DNA from: Anthopleura xanthogrammica
Taxonomy: Eukaryota; Cnidaria; Anthozoa; Actiniaria; Actiniidae
Direction: 5' to 3'
Length of the DNA stretch: 64,000 bases
Assembly (NCBI GenBank): GCA_964019055.1
Contig: OZ025212.1
Location: forward strand, 8,671,109 to 8,735,108
Part shown: one piece after another, positions 12,578-25,159 of the stretch
Position numbering within the stretch: position 1 is the first letter of the stretch
Layout: every line of letters starts with the position of its first letter
Notes under the pieces: model-generated
What the model was told of the DNA's origin: nothing
The model's input: only the letters and a program-made list of their open reading frames with translations
Database searches by the model: none
Program-made: the position numbers and the translations under genes

Positions 12578-14505
12578 CAAAGTTAGGCACTTTACGATTT
12601 AGGAATTTGCCAATTTTGATCACGGAAATGGATTGCTAGCACGATTCTACCTATACATGGTCACGTTTATCTTGTGAAAATTCGGCAGTCTTTCCCTAGT
12701 TTTGGTGCCCGCGCATGCGCAGCTACAAAGTTAGGCACTTTACGATTTTAGAATTTGCCAATTTTGATCACGGAAATGGATTGCTGGCACGATTCTACCT
12801 ATACATGGTCACGTTTATCTTGTGAAAATTCGGCAGTCTTCCCCTAGTTTTGGGGTACCCGCGCATGCGCAGCTACAAAGTTAGGCACTTTACGATTTTG
12901 GAATTTGCAAATTTTGATCACAGAAATGGATTGCTGGCACGATTCTACCTATACATGGTCACGTTTATCTTGTGAAAATTCGGCAGTCTTCCCCTAGTTT
13001 TGGTGCCCGCGCATGCGCAGCTACAAAGTTAGGCACTTTACGATTTTGGAATTTGCCAATTTTGATCACGGAAATGGATTGCTGGCACGATTCTACCTAT
13101 ACATGGTCACGTTTATCTTGTGAAAATTCGGCAGTCTTCCCCTAGTTTTGGTGCCCGCGCATGCGCAGCTACAAAGATAAGCACTTTACGATTTTGGAAT
13201 TTGCCAATTTTGATCACGGAAATGGATTGCTGGCACGATTCTACCTATACATGGTCACGTTTATCTTGTGAAAATTCGGCAGTCTTCCCCTAGTTTTGGT
13301 GCCCGCGCATGCGCAGCTACAAAGTTAGGCACTTTACGATTTTGGAATTTGCCAATTTTGATCACGGAAATGGATTGCTGGCACGATTCTACCTATACAT
13401 GGTCACGTTTATCTTGTGAAAATTCGGCAGTCTTCCCCTAGTTTTGGTGCCCGCGCATGCGCAGCTACAAAGATAAGCACTTTACGATTTTGGAATTTGC
13501 CAATTTTTATCACGGAAATCGATTGCTGGCACGATTCTACCTATACATGGTCACGTTTATGTTGTGAAAATTCGGCAGTCTTCCCCTAGTTTTGGTGCCC
13601 GCGCATGCGCTGCTACAAAGTTAGGCACTTTACGATTTAGGAATTTGCCAATTTTGATCACGGAAATGGATTGCTAGCACGATTCTACCTATACATGGTC
13701 ACGTTTATCTTGTGAAAATTCGGCAGTCTTTCCCTAGTTTTGGTGCCCGCGCATGCGCAGCTACAAAGTTAGGCACTTTACGATTTTAGAATTTGCCAAT
13801 TTTGATCACGGAAATGGATTGCTGGCACGATTCTACCTATACATGGTCACGTTTATCTTGTGAAAATTCGGCAGTCTTCCCCTAGTTTTGGGGTACCCGC
13901 GCATGCGCAGCTACAAAGTTAGGCACTTTACGATTTTGGAATTTGCAAATTTTGATCACAGAAATGGATTGCTGGCACGATTCTACCTATACATGGTCAC
14001 GTTTATCTTGTGAAAATTCGGCAGTCTTCCCCTAGTTTTGGTGCCCGCGCATGCGCAGCTACAAAGTTAGGCACTTTACGATTTTGGAATTTGCCAATTT
14101 TGATCACGGAAATGGATTGCTGGCACGATTCTACCTATACATGGTCACGTTTATCTTGTGAAAATTCGGCAGTCTTCCCCTAGTTTTGGTGCCCGCGCAT
14201 GCGCAGCTACAAAGATAAGCACTTTACGATTTTGGAATTTGCCAATTTTGATCACGGAAATGGATTGCTGGCACGATTCTACCTATACATGGTCACGTTT
14301 ATCTTGTGAAAATTCGGCAGTCTTCCCCTAGTTTTGGTGCCCGCGCATGCGCAGCTACAAAGTTAGGCACTTTACGATTTTGGAATTTGCCAATTTTGAT
14401 CACGGAAATGGATTGCTGGCACGATTCTACCTATACATGGTCACGTTTATCTTGTGAAAATTCGGCAGTCTTCCCCTAGTTTTGGTGTCCGCGCATGCGC
14501 AGCTA
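12578..14505. repeat. 1038-bp seven-monomer HOR, about 1.9 copies
   Basis: Copy one spans 12578-13615, and copy two runs from 13616 for six monomers. Shared rare markers are 'gcgctgctacaa', 'gatttagg', 'gattgctagc', 'gtctttccc', the 150-bp 'ttggggtaccc' monomer and 'tttgcaaatttt'. Copy two breaks at about 14505, where the next HOR starts. Confidence 0.88.
12851..12860. repeat. 2-bp insertion making a 150-bp monomer and a GGTACC site (repeated at 13889)
   Basis: 'tggtgccc' becomes 'tggggtaccc', adding 2 bp in the monomer starting at 12726. The same change lies 1038 bp downstream at 13889, so it was copied with the seven-monomer unit. Confidence 0.9.
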
Positions 14506-16131
14506 CAAAGTTAGGCACTTTACGATTTTGGAATTTAACAATTTTGATCACGGAAATGGATTCCTGGCACGATTCTACCTATACATGGTCACGTTTATCT
14601 TGTGAAAATTCGGCAGTCTTCCCCTAGTTTTGGTGCCCGCGCATGCGCAGCTACAAAGATAAGCACTTTACGATTTTGGAATTTGCCAATTTTGATCACG
14701 GAAATCGATTGCTGGCACGATTCTACCTATACATGGTCACGTTTATCTTTTGAAAATTCGGCAGTCTTCCCCTAGTTTTGGTGCCCGCGCATGCGCAGCT
14801 ACAAAGTTAGGCACTTTACGATATTGGAATTTGCCAATTTTGATCACGGAAGTGGATTGCTGGCACGATTCTACCTATACCTTGTCACGTTTATCTTGTG
14901 AAAATTCGGCAGTCTTCCCCTAGTTTTGGTGCCCGCGCATCCGCAGCTACAAAGATAAGCACGTTACGATTTTGGAATTTGCCAATTTTGATCACGGAAA
15001 TGGATTGCTGGCACGATTCTACCTATATATGGTCACGTTTATCTTGTGAAAATTCGACAGTCTTCCCCTAGTTTTGGTGCCCGCGCATTCGCAGCTACAA
15101 AGTTAGGCACTTTACAATTTTGGAATTTGACAATTTTGATCACGGAAATGGATTGCTGGCACGATTCTACCTATACATGGTCACGTTTATCTTGTGAAAA
15201 TTCGGTAGTCTTCCCCTAGTTTTGGTGCCCGCGCATGCGCAGCTACAAAGTTAGGCACTTTACGATTTTAAAATTTGCCAATTTTGATCACGGAAATAGA
15301 TTGCTGGCACGATTCTACCTATACATGGTCACGTTTATCTTGTGAAAATTCGGCAGTCTTCCCCTAGTTTTGGTGTCCGCGCATGCGCAGCTACAAAGTT
15401 AGGCACTTTACGATTTTGGAATTTAACAATTTTGATCACGGAAATGGATTCCTGGCACGATTCTACCTATACATGGTCACGTTTATCTTGTGAAAATTCG
15501 GCAGTCTTCCCCTAGTTTTGGTGCCCGCGCATGCGCAGCTACAAAGATAAGCACTTTACGATTTTGGAATTTGCCAATTTTGATCACGGAAATCGATTGC
15601 TGGCACGATTCTACCTATACATGGTCACGTTTATCTTTTGAAAATTCGGCAGTCTTCCCCTAGTTTTGGTGCCCGCGCATGCGCAGCTACAAAGTTAGGC
15701 ACTTTACGATATTGGAATTTGCCAATTTTGATCACGGAAGTGGATTGCTGGCACGATTCTACCTATACCTTGTCACGTTTATCTTGTGAAAATTCGGCAG
15801 TCTTCCCCTAGTTTTGGTGCCCGCGCATCCGCAGCTACAAAGATAAGCACGTTACGATTTTGGAATTTGCCAATTTTGATCACGGAAATGGATTGCTGGC
15901 ACGATTCTACCTATATATGGTCACGTTTATCTTGTGAAAATTCGACAGTCTTCCCCTAGTTTTGGTGCCCGCGCATTCGCAGCTACAAAGTTAGGCACTT
16001 TACAATTTTGGAATTTGACAATTTTGATCACGGAAATGGATTGCTGGCACGATTCTACCTATACCTTGTCACGTTTATCTTGTGAAAATTCGGCAGTCTT
16101 CCCCTAGTTTTGGTGCCCGCGCATGCAGCTA
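14506..16131. repeat. 888-bp six-monomer HOR, nearly two copies
   Basis: Copy one is 14506-15393 and copy two starts at 15394. The order is: 'gaatttaaca + gattcctgg'; 'atcgatt + cttttgaaa'; 'gatattgg + ggaagtgg + ccttgtc + catccgcag'; 'gcacgttacg + tatatatgg + ttcgacag + cattcgcag'; 'tacaatttt + ttgaca'; then 'aaaattt + aaatagatt + ggtgtccgc', which is present only in copy one. In copy two the fifth monomer carries 'ccttgtc' and ends in a 2-bp deletion. Confidence 0.85.
15986..16131. repeat. 146-bp monomer with a 2-bp deletion in the GC-rich palindrome
   Basis: At about 16120 the sequence reads 'gcgcatgcagctac' instead of 'gcgcatgcgcagctac', so one CG dinucleotide is missing. I found this length variant once, so it arose after, or escaped, the local amplifications. 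Confidence 0.9.
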
Positions 16132-16575
16132 CAAAGTTAGGCACTTTACGATTTTTGAATTTGCGAATTTTGATCACGGAAATGGATTCCTGGCACGATT
16201 CTACCTATACATGGTCACGTTTATGTTGTGAAAATTCGGCAGTCTTCCCCTAGTTTTGGTGCCCGCGCATGCGCAGCTACAAAGTTAGGCACTTTACGAT
16301 TTTGGAATTTGCCAATTTTGATCACGGAAATGGATTGCTGGCACGATTCTACCTATACATGGTCACGTTTATCTTGTGAAAATTCGGCAGTCTTCCCCTA
16401 GTTTTGGTGCCCGCGCATGCGCAGCTACAAAGATAAGCACTTTACGATATTGGAATTTGACAATTTTGATCACGGAAATGGATTGCTGGCACGATTCTAC
16501 CTATACATGGTCACGTTTATCTCGTGAAAATTCGGTAGTCTTCCCCTAGTTTTGGTGCCCGCGCATGCGCAGCTA

Positions 16576-17463
16576 CAAAGTTAGGCACTTTACGATTTTA
16601 AAATTTGCCAATTTTGATCACGGAAATAGATTGCTGGCACGATTCTACCTATACATGGTCACGTTTATCTTGTGAAAATTCGGCAGTCTTCCCCTAGTTT
16701 TGGTGCCCGCGCATGCGCAGCTACAAAGATAAGCACTTTACGATATTTGAATTTGCCAATTTTGATCACGGAAATGGATTGCTGGCACGATTCTACCTAT
16801 ACATGGTCACGTTTATCTTGTGAAAATTCGGTAGTCTTCCCCTAGTTTTGGTGCCCGCGCATGCGCAGCTACAAAGTTAGGCACTTTACGATTTTGGAAT
16901 TTGCTAATTTTGATCACGGACATGGATTGCTGGCACGATTCTACCTATACATGGTCACGTTTTACTTGTGAAAATTCGGCAGTTTTCCCCTAGTTTTGGT
17001 GCCCGCGCATGCGCAGCTACAAAGTTAGGCACTTTACGATTTTAAAATTTGCCAATTTTGATCACGGAAATATATTGCTGGCACGATTCTACCTATACAT
17101 GGTCACGTTTATCTTGTGAAAATTCGGCAGTCTTCCCCTAGTTTTGGTGCCCGCGCATGCGCAGCTACAAAAATAAGCACTTTACGATATTGGAATTTGC
17201 CAATTTTGATCACGGAAATGGATTGCTGGCACGATTCTACCTATACATGGTCACGTTTATCTTGTGAAAATTCGGTAGTCTTCCCCTAGTTTTGGTGCCC
17301 GCGCATGCGCAGCTACAAAGTTAGGCACTTTACGATTTTGGAATTTGCCAATTTTGATCACGGAAATGGATTGCTGGCACGATTCTACCTATACATGGTC
17401 ACGTTTTACTTGTGAAAATTCGGCAGTCTTCCCCTAGTTTTGGTGCCCGCGCATGCGCAGCTA
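16576..17463. repeat. 444-bp three-monomer HOR, two copies (first block)
   Basis: The order is 'aaaattt' with 'atagatt' or 'atatatt' (16576, 17020), then 'gatatt...ggtagtc' (16724, 17168), then a monomer with 'cacgttttacttgtg' (16872, 17316). The third monomer of copy one also has 'tttgctaatttt', 'cggacatgg' and 'ggcagtttt'. The same three-monomer unit returns at 20572. Confidence 0.82.
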
Positions 17464-18647
17464 CAAAGTTAGGCACTTTACGATTTTGGAATTTGCCAAT
17501 TTTGATCACAGAAATGGATTGCTGGTACGATTCTACCTATACATGGTCACGTTTATCTTGTGAAAATTCGGCAGTCTTCCCCTAGTTTTGGTGCCCGCGC
17601 ATGCGCAGCTACAAAGATAAGCACTTTACGATATTGGAATTTGCCAATTTTGATCACGGAAATGGATTGCTGGCACGATTCTACCTATACATGGTCACGT
17701 TTATCTTGTGAAAATTCGGTAGTCTTCCCCTAGTTTTGGTGCCCGCGCATGCGCAGCTACAAAGTTAGGCACTTTACGATTTTAAAATTTGCCAATTTTG
17801 ATCACGGAAATAGATTGCTGGCACGATTCTACCTATACATGGTCACGTTTATCTTGTGAAAATTCGGTAGTCTTCCCCTAGTTTTGGTGTCCGCGCATGC
17901 GCAGCTACAAAGTTAGGCACTTTACGATTTTGGAATTTAACAATTTTGATCACGGAAATGGATTCCTGGCACGATTCTACCTATACATGGTCACGTTTAT
18001 CTTGTGAAAATTCGGCAGTCTTCCCCTAGTTTTGGTGCCCGCGCATGCGCAGCTACAAAGTTAGGCACTTTACGATATTGGAATTTGCCAATTTTGATCA
18101 CAGAAATGGATTGCTGGTACGATTCTACCTATACATGGTCACGTTTATCTTGTGAAAATTCGGCAGTCTTCCCCTAGTTTTGGTGCCCGCGCATGCGCAG
18201 CTACAAAGATAAGCACTTTACGATATTGGAATTTGCCAATTTTGATCACGGAAATGGATTGCTGGCACGATTCTACCTATACATGGTCACGTTTATCTTG
18301 TGAAAATTCGGTAGTCTTCCCCTAGTTTTGGTGCCCGCGCATGCGCAGCTACAAAGTTAGGCACTTTACGATTTTAAAATTTGCCAATTTTGATCACGGA
18401 AATAGATTGCTGGCACGATTCTACCTATACATGGTCACGTTTATCTTGTGAAAATTCGGCAGTCTTCCCCTAGTTTTGGTGTCCGCGCATGCGCAGCTAC
18501 AAAGTTAGGCACTTTACGATTTTGGAATTTAACAATTTTGATCACGGAAATGGATTCCTGGCACGATTCTACCTATACATGGTCACGTTTATCTTGTGAA
18601 AATTCGGCAGTCTTCCCCTAGTTTTGGTGCCCGCGCATGCGCAGCTA
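17464..18647. repeat. 592-bp four-monomer HOR, two copies
   Basis: Copies are 17464-18055 and 18056-18647. The order is: 'cacag + ggtacg'; 'gatattgg + ggtagtc'; 'aaaattt + atagatt' ending 'ggtgtccgc'; 'gaatttaaca + gattcctgg'. The last type is shared with the 888-bp HOR at 14506, so the unit joins monomers from two neighbouring HOR families. Confidence 0.82.
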
Positions 18648-20571
18648 CAAAGTTAGGCACTTTACGATATTGGAATTTGCCAATTTTGATCACGGAAGTG
18701 GATTGCTGGCACGATTCTACCTATACCTTGTCACGTTTATCTTGTGAAAATTCGGCAGTCTTCCCCTAGTTTTGGTGCCCGCGCATCCGCAGCTACAAAG
18801 ATAAGCACGTTACGATTTTGGAATTTGCCAATTTTGATCACGGAAATGGATTGCTGGCACGATTCTACCTATATATGGTCACGTTTATCTTGTGAAAATT
18901 CGGCAGTCTTCCCCTAGTTTTGGTGCCCGCGCATGCGCAGCTACAAAGTTAGGCACTTTACGATTTTGGAATTTGCCAATTTTGATCACGGAAATCGATT
19001 GCTGGCACGATTCTACCTATACATGGTCACGTTTATCTTTTGAAAATTCGGCAGTCTTCCCCTAGTTTTGGTGCCCGCGCATGCGCAGCTACAAAGTTAG
19101 GCACTTTACGATATTGGAATTTGCCAATTTTGATCACGGAAGTGGATTGCTGGCACGATTCTACCTATACCTTGTCACGTTTATCTTGTGAAAATTCGGC
19201 AGTCTTCCCCTAGTTTTGGTGCCCGCGCATCCGCAGCTACAAAGATAAGCACGTTACGATTTTGGAATTTGCCAATTTTGATCACGGAAATGGATTGCTG
19301 GCACGATTCTACCTATACATGGTCACGTTTATCTTGTGAAAATTCGGCAGTCTTCCCCTAGTTTTGGTGCCCGCGCATGCGCAGCTACAAAGATAAGCAC
19401 TTTACGATATTGGAATTTGCCAATTTTGATCACGGAAATGGATTGCTGGCACGATTCTACCTATACATGGTCACGTTTATCTTGTGAAAATTCGGTAGTC
19501 TTCCCCTAGTTTTGGTGCCCGCGCATGCGCAGCTACAAAGTTAGGCACTTTACGATTTTAAAATTTGCCAATTTTGATCACGGAAATAGATTGCTGGCAC
19601 GATTCTACCTATACATGGTCACGTTTATCTTGTGAAAATTCGGCAGTCTTCCCCTAGTTTTGGTGCCCGCGCATGCGCAGCTACAAAGATAAGCACTTTA
19701 CGATATTGGAATTTGCCAATTTTGATCACGGAAATGGATTGCTGGCACGATTCTACCTATACATGGTCACGTTTATCTTGTGAAAATTCGGTAGTCTTCC
19801 CCTAGTTTTGGTGCCCGCGCATGCGCAGCTACAAAGTTAGGCACTTTACGATTTTGGAATTTGCCAATTTTGATCACGGAAATGGATTGCTGGCACGATT
19901 CTACCTATACATGGTCACGTTTTACTTGTGAAAATTCGGCAGTCTTCCCCTAGTTTTGGTGCCCGCGCATGCGCAGCTACAAAGTTAGGCACTTTACGAT
20001 TTTGGAATTTGCCAATTTTGATCACAGAAATGGATTGCTGGTACGATTCTACCTATACATGGTCACGTTTATCTTGTGAAAATTCGGCAGTCTTCCCCTA
20101 GTTTTGGTGCCCGCGCATGCGCAGCTACAAAGATAAGCACTTTACGATATTGGAATTTGCCAATTTTGATCACGGAAATGGATTGCTGGCACGATTCTAC
20201 CTATACATGGTCACGTTTATCTTGTGAAAATTCGGTAGTCTTCCCTTAGTTTTGGTGCCCGCGCATGCGCAGCTACAAAGTTAGGCACTTTACGATTTTA
20301 AAATTTGCCAATTTTGATCACGGAAATAGATTGCTGGCACGATTCTACCTATACATGGTCACGTTTATCTTGTGAAAATTCGGCAGTCTTCCCCTAGTTT
20401 TGGTGCCCGCGTATGCGCAGCTACAAAGATAAGCACTTTACGATATTGGAATTTGACAATTTTGATCACGGAAATGGATTGCTGGCACGATTCTACCTAT
20501 ACATGGTCACGTTTATCTTGTGAAAATTCGGTAGTCTTCCCCTAGTTTTGGTGCCCGCGCATGCGCAGCTA
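18648..20571. repeat. Mixed satellite segment reusing 6-mer and 3-mer monomer types
   Basis: Monomers with 'gatattgg + ggaagtgg + ccttgtc + catccgcag' followed by 'gcacgttacg' occur at 18648-18943 and again at 19092-19387. Monomers of the 'aaaattt', 'gatatt + ggtagtc' and 'gttttacttg' types follow. I see no single clean period here. Confidence 0.6.
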
Positions 20572-22791
20572 CAAAGTTAGGCACTTTACGATTTTAAAAT
20601 TTGCCAATTTTGATCACGGAAATAGATTGCTGGCACGATTCTACCTATACATGGTCACGTTTATCTTGTGAAAATTCGGCAGTCTTCCCCTAGTTTTGGT
20701 GCCCGCGCATGCGCAGCTACAAAGATAAGCACTTTACGATATTGGAATTTGCCAATTTTGATCACGGAAATGGATTGCTGGCACGATTCTACCTATACAT
20801 GGTCACGTTTATCTTGTGAAAATTCGGTAGTCTTCCCCTTGTTTTGGTGCCCGCGCATGCGCAGCTACAAAGTTAGGCACTTTACGATTTTGGAATTTGC
20901 TAATTTTGATCACGGACATGGATTGCTGGCACGATTCTACCTATACATGGTCACGTTTTACTTGTGAAAATTCGGCAGTTTTCCCCTAGTTTTGGTGCCC
21001 GCGCATGCGCAGCTACAAAGTTAGGCACTTTACGATTTTAAAATTTGCCAATTTTGATCACGGAAATAGATTGCTGGCACGATTCTACCTATACATGGTC
21101 ACGTTTATCTTGTGAAAATTCGGCAGTCTTCCCCTAGTTTTGGTGCCCGCGCATGCGCAGCTACAAAGATAAGCACTTTACGATATTGGAATTTGCCAAT
21201 TTTGATCACGGAAATGGATTGCTGGCACGATTCTACCTATACATGGTCACGTTTATCTTGTGAAAATTCGGTAGTCTTCCCCTAGTTTTGGTGCCCGCGC
21301 ATGCGCAGCTACAAAGTTAGGCACTTTACGATTTTGGAATTTGCTAATTTTGATCACGGACATGGATTGCTGGCACGATTCTACCTATACATGGTCACGT
21401 TTTACTTGTGAAAATTCGGCAGTTTTCCCCTAGTTTTGGTGCCCGCGCATGCGCAGCTACAAAGTTAGGCACTTTACGATTTTAAAATTTGCCAATTTTG
21501 ATCACGGAAATAGATTGCTGGCACGATTCTACCTATACATGGTCACGTTTATCTTGTGAAAATTCGGCAGTCTTCCCCTAGTTTTGGTGCCCGCGCATGC
21601 GCAGCTACAAAGATAAGCACTTTACGATATTGGAATTTGCCAATTTTGATCACGGAAATGGATTGCTGGCACGATTCTACCTATACATGGTCACGTTTAT
21701 CTTGTGAAAATTCGGTAGTCTTCCCCTAGTTTTGGTGCCCGCGCATGCGCAGCTACAAAGTTAGGCACTTTACGATTTTGGAATTTGCCAATTTTGATCA
21801 CGGAAATGGATTGCTGGCACGATTCTACCTATACATGGTCACGTTTATCTTGTGAAAATTCGGTAGTCTTCCCCTAGTTTTGGTGCCCGCGCATGCGCAG
21901 CTACAAAGTTAGGCACTTTACGATTTTAAAATTTGCCAATTTTGATCACGGAAATAGATTGCTGGCACGATTCTACCTATACATGGTCACGTTTATCTTG
22001 TGAAAATTCGGCAGTCTTCCCCTAGTTTTGGTGCCCGCGCATGCGCAGCTACAAAGATAAGCACTTTACGATATTGGAATTTGCCAATTTTGATCACGGA
22101 AATGGATTGCTGGCACGATTCTACCTATACATGGTCACGTTTATCTTGTGAAAATTCGGTAGTCTTCCCCTAGTTTTGGTGCCCGCGCATGCGCAGCTAC
22201 AAAGTTAGGCAATTTACGATTTTGGAATTTGCTAATTTTGATCACGGACATGGATTGCTGGCACGATTCTACCTATACATGGTCACGTTTTACTTGTGAA
22301 AATTCGGCAGTTTTCCCCTAGTTTTGGTGCCCGCGCATGCGCAGCTACAAAGTTAGGCACTTTACGATTTTAAAATTTGCCAATTTTGATCACGGAAATA
22401 GATTGCTGGCACGATTCTACCTATACATGGTCACGTTTATCTTGTGAAAATTCGGCAGTCTTCCCCTAGTTTTGGTGCCCGCGCATGCGCAGCTACAAAG
22501 ATAAGCACTTTACGATATTGGAATTTGCCAATTTTGATCACGGAAATGGATTGCTGGCACGATTCTACCTATACATGGTCACGTTTATCTTGTGAAAATT
22601 CGGTAGTCTTCCCCTAGTTTTGGTGCCCGCGCATGCGCAGCTACAAAGTTAGGCACTTTACGATTTTGGAATTTGCCAATTTTGATCACGGAAATGGATT
22701 GCTGGCACGATTCTACCTATACATGGTCACGTTTTACTTGTGAAAATTCGGCAGTCTTCCCCTAGTTTTGGTGCCCGCGCATGCGCAGCTA
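20572..22791. repeat. 444-bp three-monomer HOR, five copies
   Basis: There are five units of 444 bp starting at 20572, 21016, 21460, 21904 and 22348. Each is 'aaaattt + atagatt', then 'gatattgg + ggtagtc', then a third monomer. The third monomer has 'tttgctaatttt + cggacatgg + gttttacttg' in copies 1, 2 and 4, is plain with 'ggtagtc' in copy 3, and is plain with 'gttttacttg' in copy 5. The third slot is thus the variable one. Confidence 0.85.
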
Positions 22792-23383
22792 CAAAGTTAG
22801 GCACTTTACGATTTTGGAATTTGCCAATTTTGATCACAGAAATGGATTGCTGGTACGATTCTACCTATACATGGTCACGTTTATCTTGTGAAAATTCGGC
22901 AGTCTTCCCCTAGTTTTGGTGCCCGCGCATGCGCAGCTACAAAGATAAGCACTTTACGATATTGGAATTTGCCAATTTTGATCACGGAAATGGATTGCTG
23001 GCACGATTCTACCTATACATGGTCACGTTTATCTTGTGAAAATTCGGTAGTCTTCCCCTAGTTTTGGTGCCCGCGCATGCGCAGCTACAAAGTTAGGCAC
23101 TTTACGATTTTAAAATTTGCAAATTTTGATCACGGAAATAGATTGCTGGCACGATTCTACCTATACATGGTCACGTTTATCTTGTGAAAATTCGGCAGTC
23201 TTCCCCTAGTTTTAGTGCCCGCGCATGCGCAGCTACAAAGTTAGGCACTTTACGATTTTGGAATTTGCCAATTTTGATCACAGAAATGGATTGCTGGCAC
23301 GATTCTACCTATACATGGTCACGTTTTACTTGTGAAAATTCGGCAGTCTTCCCCTAGTTTTGGTGCCCGCGCATGCGCAGCTA

Positions 23384-23679
23384 CAAAGTTAGGCACTTTA
23401 CGATTTTGGAATTTGCCAATTTTGATCACGGAAATGGATTGCTGGCACGATTCTACCTATACATGGTCACGTTTATCTTGTGAAAGTTCGGCTTTCTTCC
23501 CCTAGTTTTGGTGTCCGCGCATGCGCAGCTACAAAGTTAGGCACTTTACGATTTTGGAATTTGCCAATTTTGATCACGGAAATGGATTGCTGGCACGATT
23601 CTACCTATACATGGTCACGTTTATCTTGTGAAAGTTCGGCTTTCTTCCCCTAGTTTTGGTGTCCGCGCATGCGCAGCTA
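23384..23679. repeat. Adjacent identical monomers (single-monomer duplication)
   Basis: Monomers 23384-23531 and 23532-23679 read identically by eye. Both carry the rare 'gaaagttcggctttcttccc' and 'ggtgtccgc', a combination I do not see elsewhere in the window. This is the smallest duplication step visible in the array. Confidence 0.85.
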
Positions 23680-25159
23680 CAAAGATAAGCACTTAACGAT
23701 TTTATAATTTGCCAATTTTGATCACGGAAATGGATTGCTGGCACGATTCTACCTATACATGGTCACGTTTATCTTGTGAAAATTCGGCAGTCTTCCCTTA
23801 GTTTTGGTGCCCGCGCATGCGCAGCTAATAAGATAGGCACTTTACGATTTTAAAATTTGCCAATTTTGATCACGGAAATGGATTGCAGGCACGATTCTAC
23901 CTATACATGGTCACGTTTATCTTGTGAAAATTCGGCAGTCTTCCCCTAGTTTTGGTGTCCGCGCATGCGCAGCTACAAAGATAAGCACTTAACGATTTTA
24001 TAATTTGCCAATTTTGATCACGGAAATGGATTGCTGGCACGATTCTACCTATACATGGTCACGTTTATCTTGTGAAAATTCGGCAGTCTTCCCCTAGTTT
24101 TGGTGCCCGCGCATGCGCAGCTAATAAGATAGGCACTTTACGATTTTAAAATTTGCCAATTTTGATCACGGAAATGGATTGCTGGCACGATTCTACCTAT
24201 ACATGGTCACGTTTATCTTGTGAAAATTCGGCAGTCTTCCCCTAGTTTTGGTGCCCACGCATGCGCAGCTACAAAGTTAGGCACTTTACGATTTTGGAAT
24301 TTTCCAATTTTGATCACGGAAATGGATTGCTGGCACGATTCTACCTATACCTTGTCACGTTTATCTTGTGAAAATTCGGCAGTCTTCCCCTAGTTTTGGT
24401 GCCCGCGCATGCGCAGCTACAAAGTTAGGCACTTTACGATTTTAAAATTTGCCAATTTTGATCACGGAAATGGATTGCAGGCACGATTCTACCTATACAT
24501 GGTCACGTTTATCTTGTGAAAATTCGGCAGTCTTCCCCTAGTTTTGGTGCCCGCGCCTGCGCAGCTAATAAGATAGGCACTTTACGATTTTAAAATTTGC
24601 CAATTTTGATCACGGAAATGGATTGCAGGCACGATTCTACCTATACATGGTCACGTTTATCTTGTGAAAATTCGGCAGTCTTCCCCTAGTTTTGGTGCCC
24701 GCGCATGCGCAGCTACAAAGTTAGGCACTTTACGATTTTGGAATTTGCCAATTTTGATCACGGAAATGGATTGCTGGCACGATTCTACCTATACATGGTC
24801 ACGTTTTACTTGTGAAAATTCGGCAGTCTTCCCCTAGTTTTGGTGCCCGCGCATGCGCAGCTACAAAGTTAGGCACTTTACGATTTTGGAATTTGCCAAT
24901 TTTGATCACGGAAATGGATTGCAGGCACGATTCTACCTATACATGGTCACGTTTATCTTGTGAAAATTCGGCAGTCTTCCCCTAGTTTTGGTGTCCGCGC
25001 ATGCGCAGCTACAAAGATAAGCACTTAACGATTTTATAATTTGCCAATTTTGATCACGGAAATGGATTGCTGGCACGATTCTACCTATACATGGTCACGT
25101 TTATCTTGTGAAAATTCGGCAGTCTTCCCCTAGTTTTGGTGCCCGCGCATGCGCAGCTA

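Noticed and set aside
12851..13898. GGTACC at 12853 and 13891 as possible boundary or attachment sites.
   Set aside because: Both are the same 2-bp insertion copied within a 1038-bp HOR. The array continues in phase on both sides.
20668..20967. 99-codon open frame on the + strand similar to the one at 541.
   Set aside because: The similarity comes from being the same repeat in the same phase. It results from loss of the same TAG, here at 20840. It is not an independent, conserved gene.
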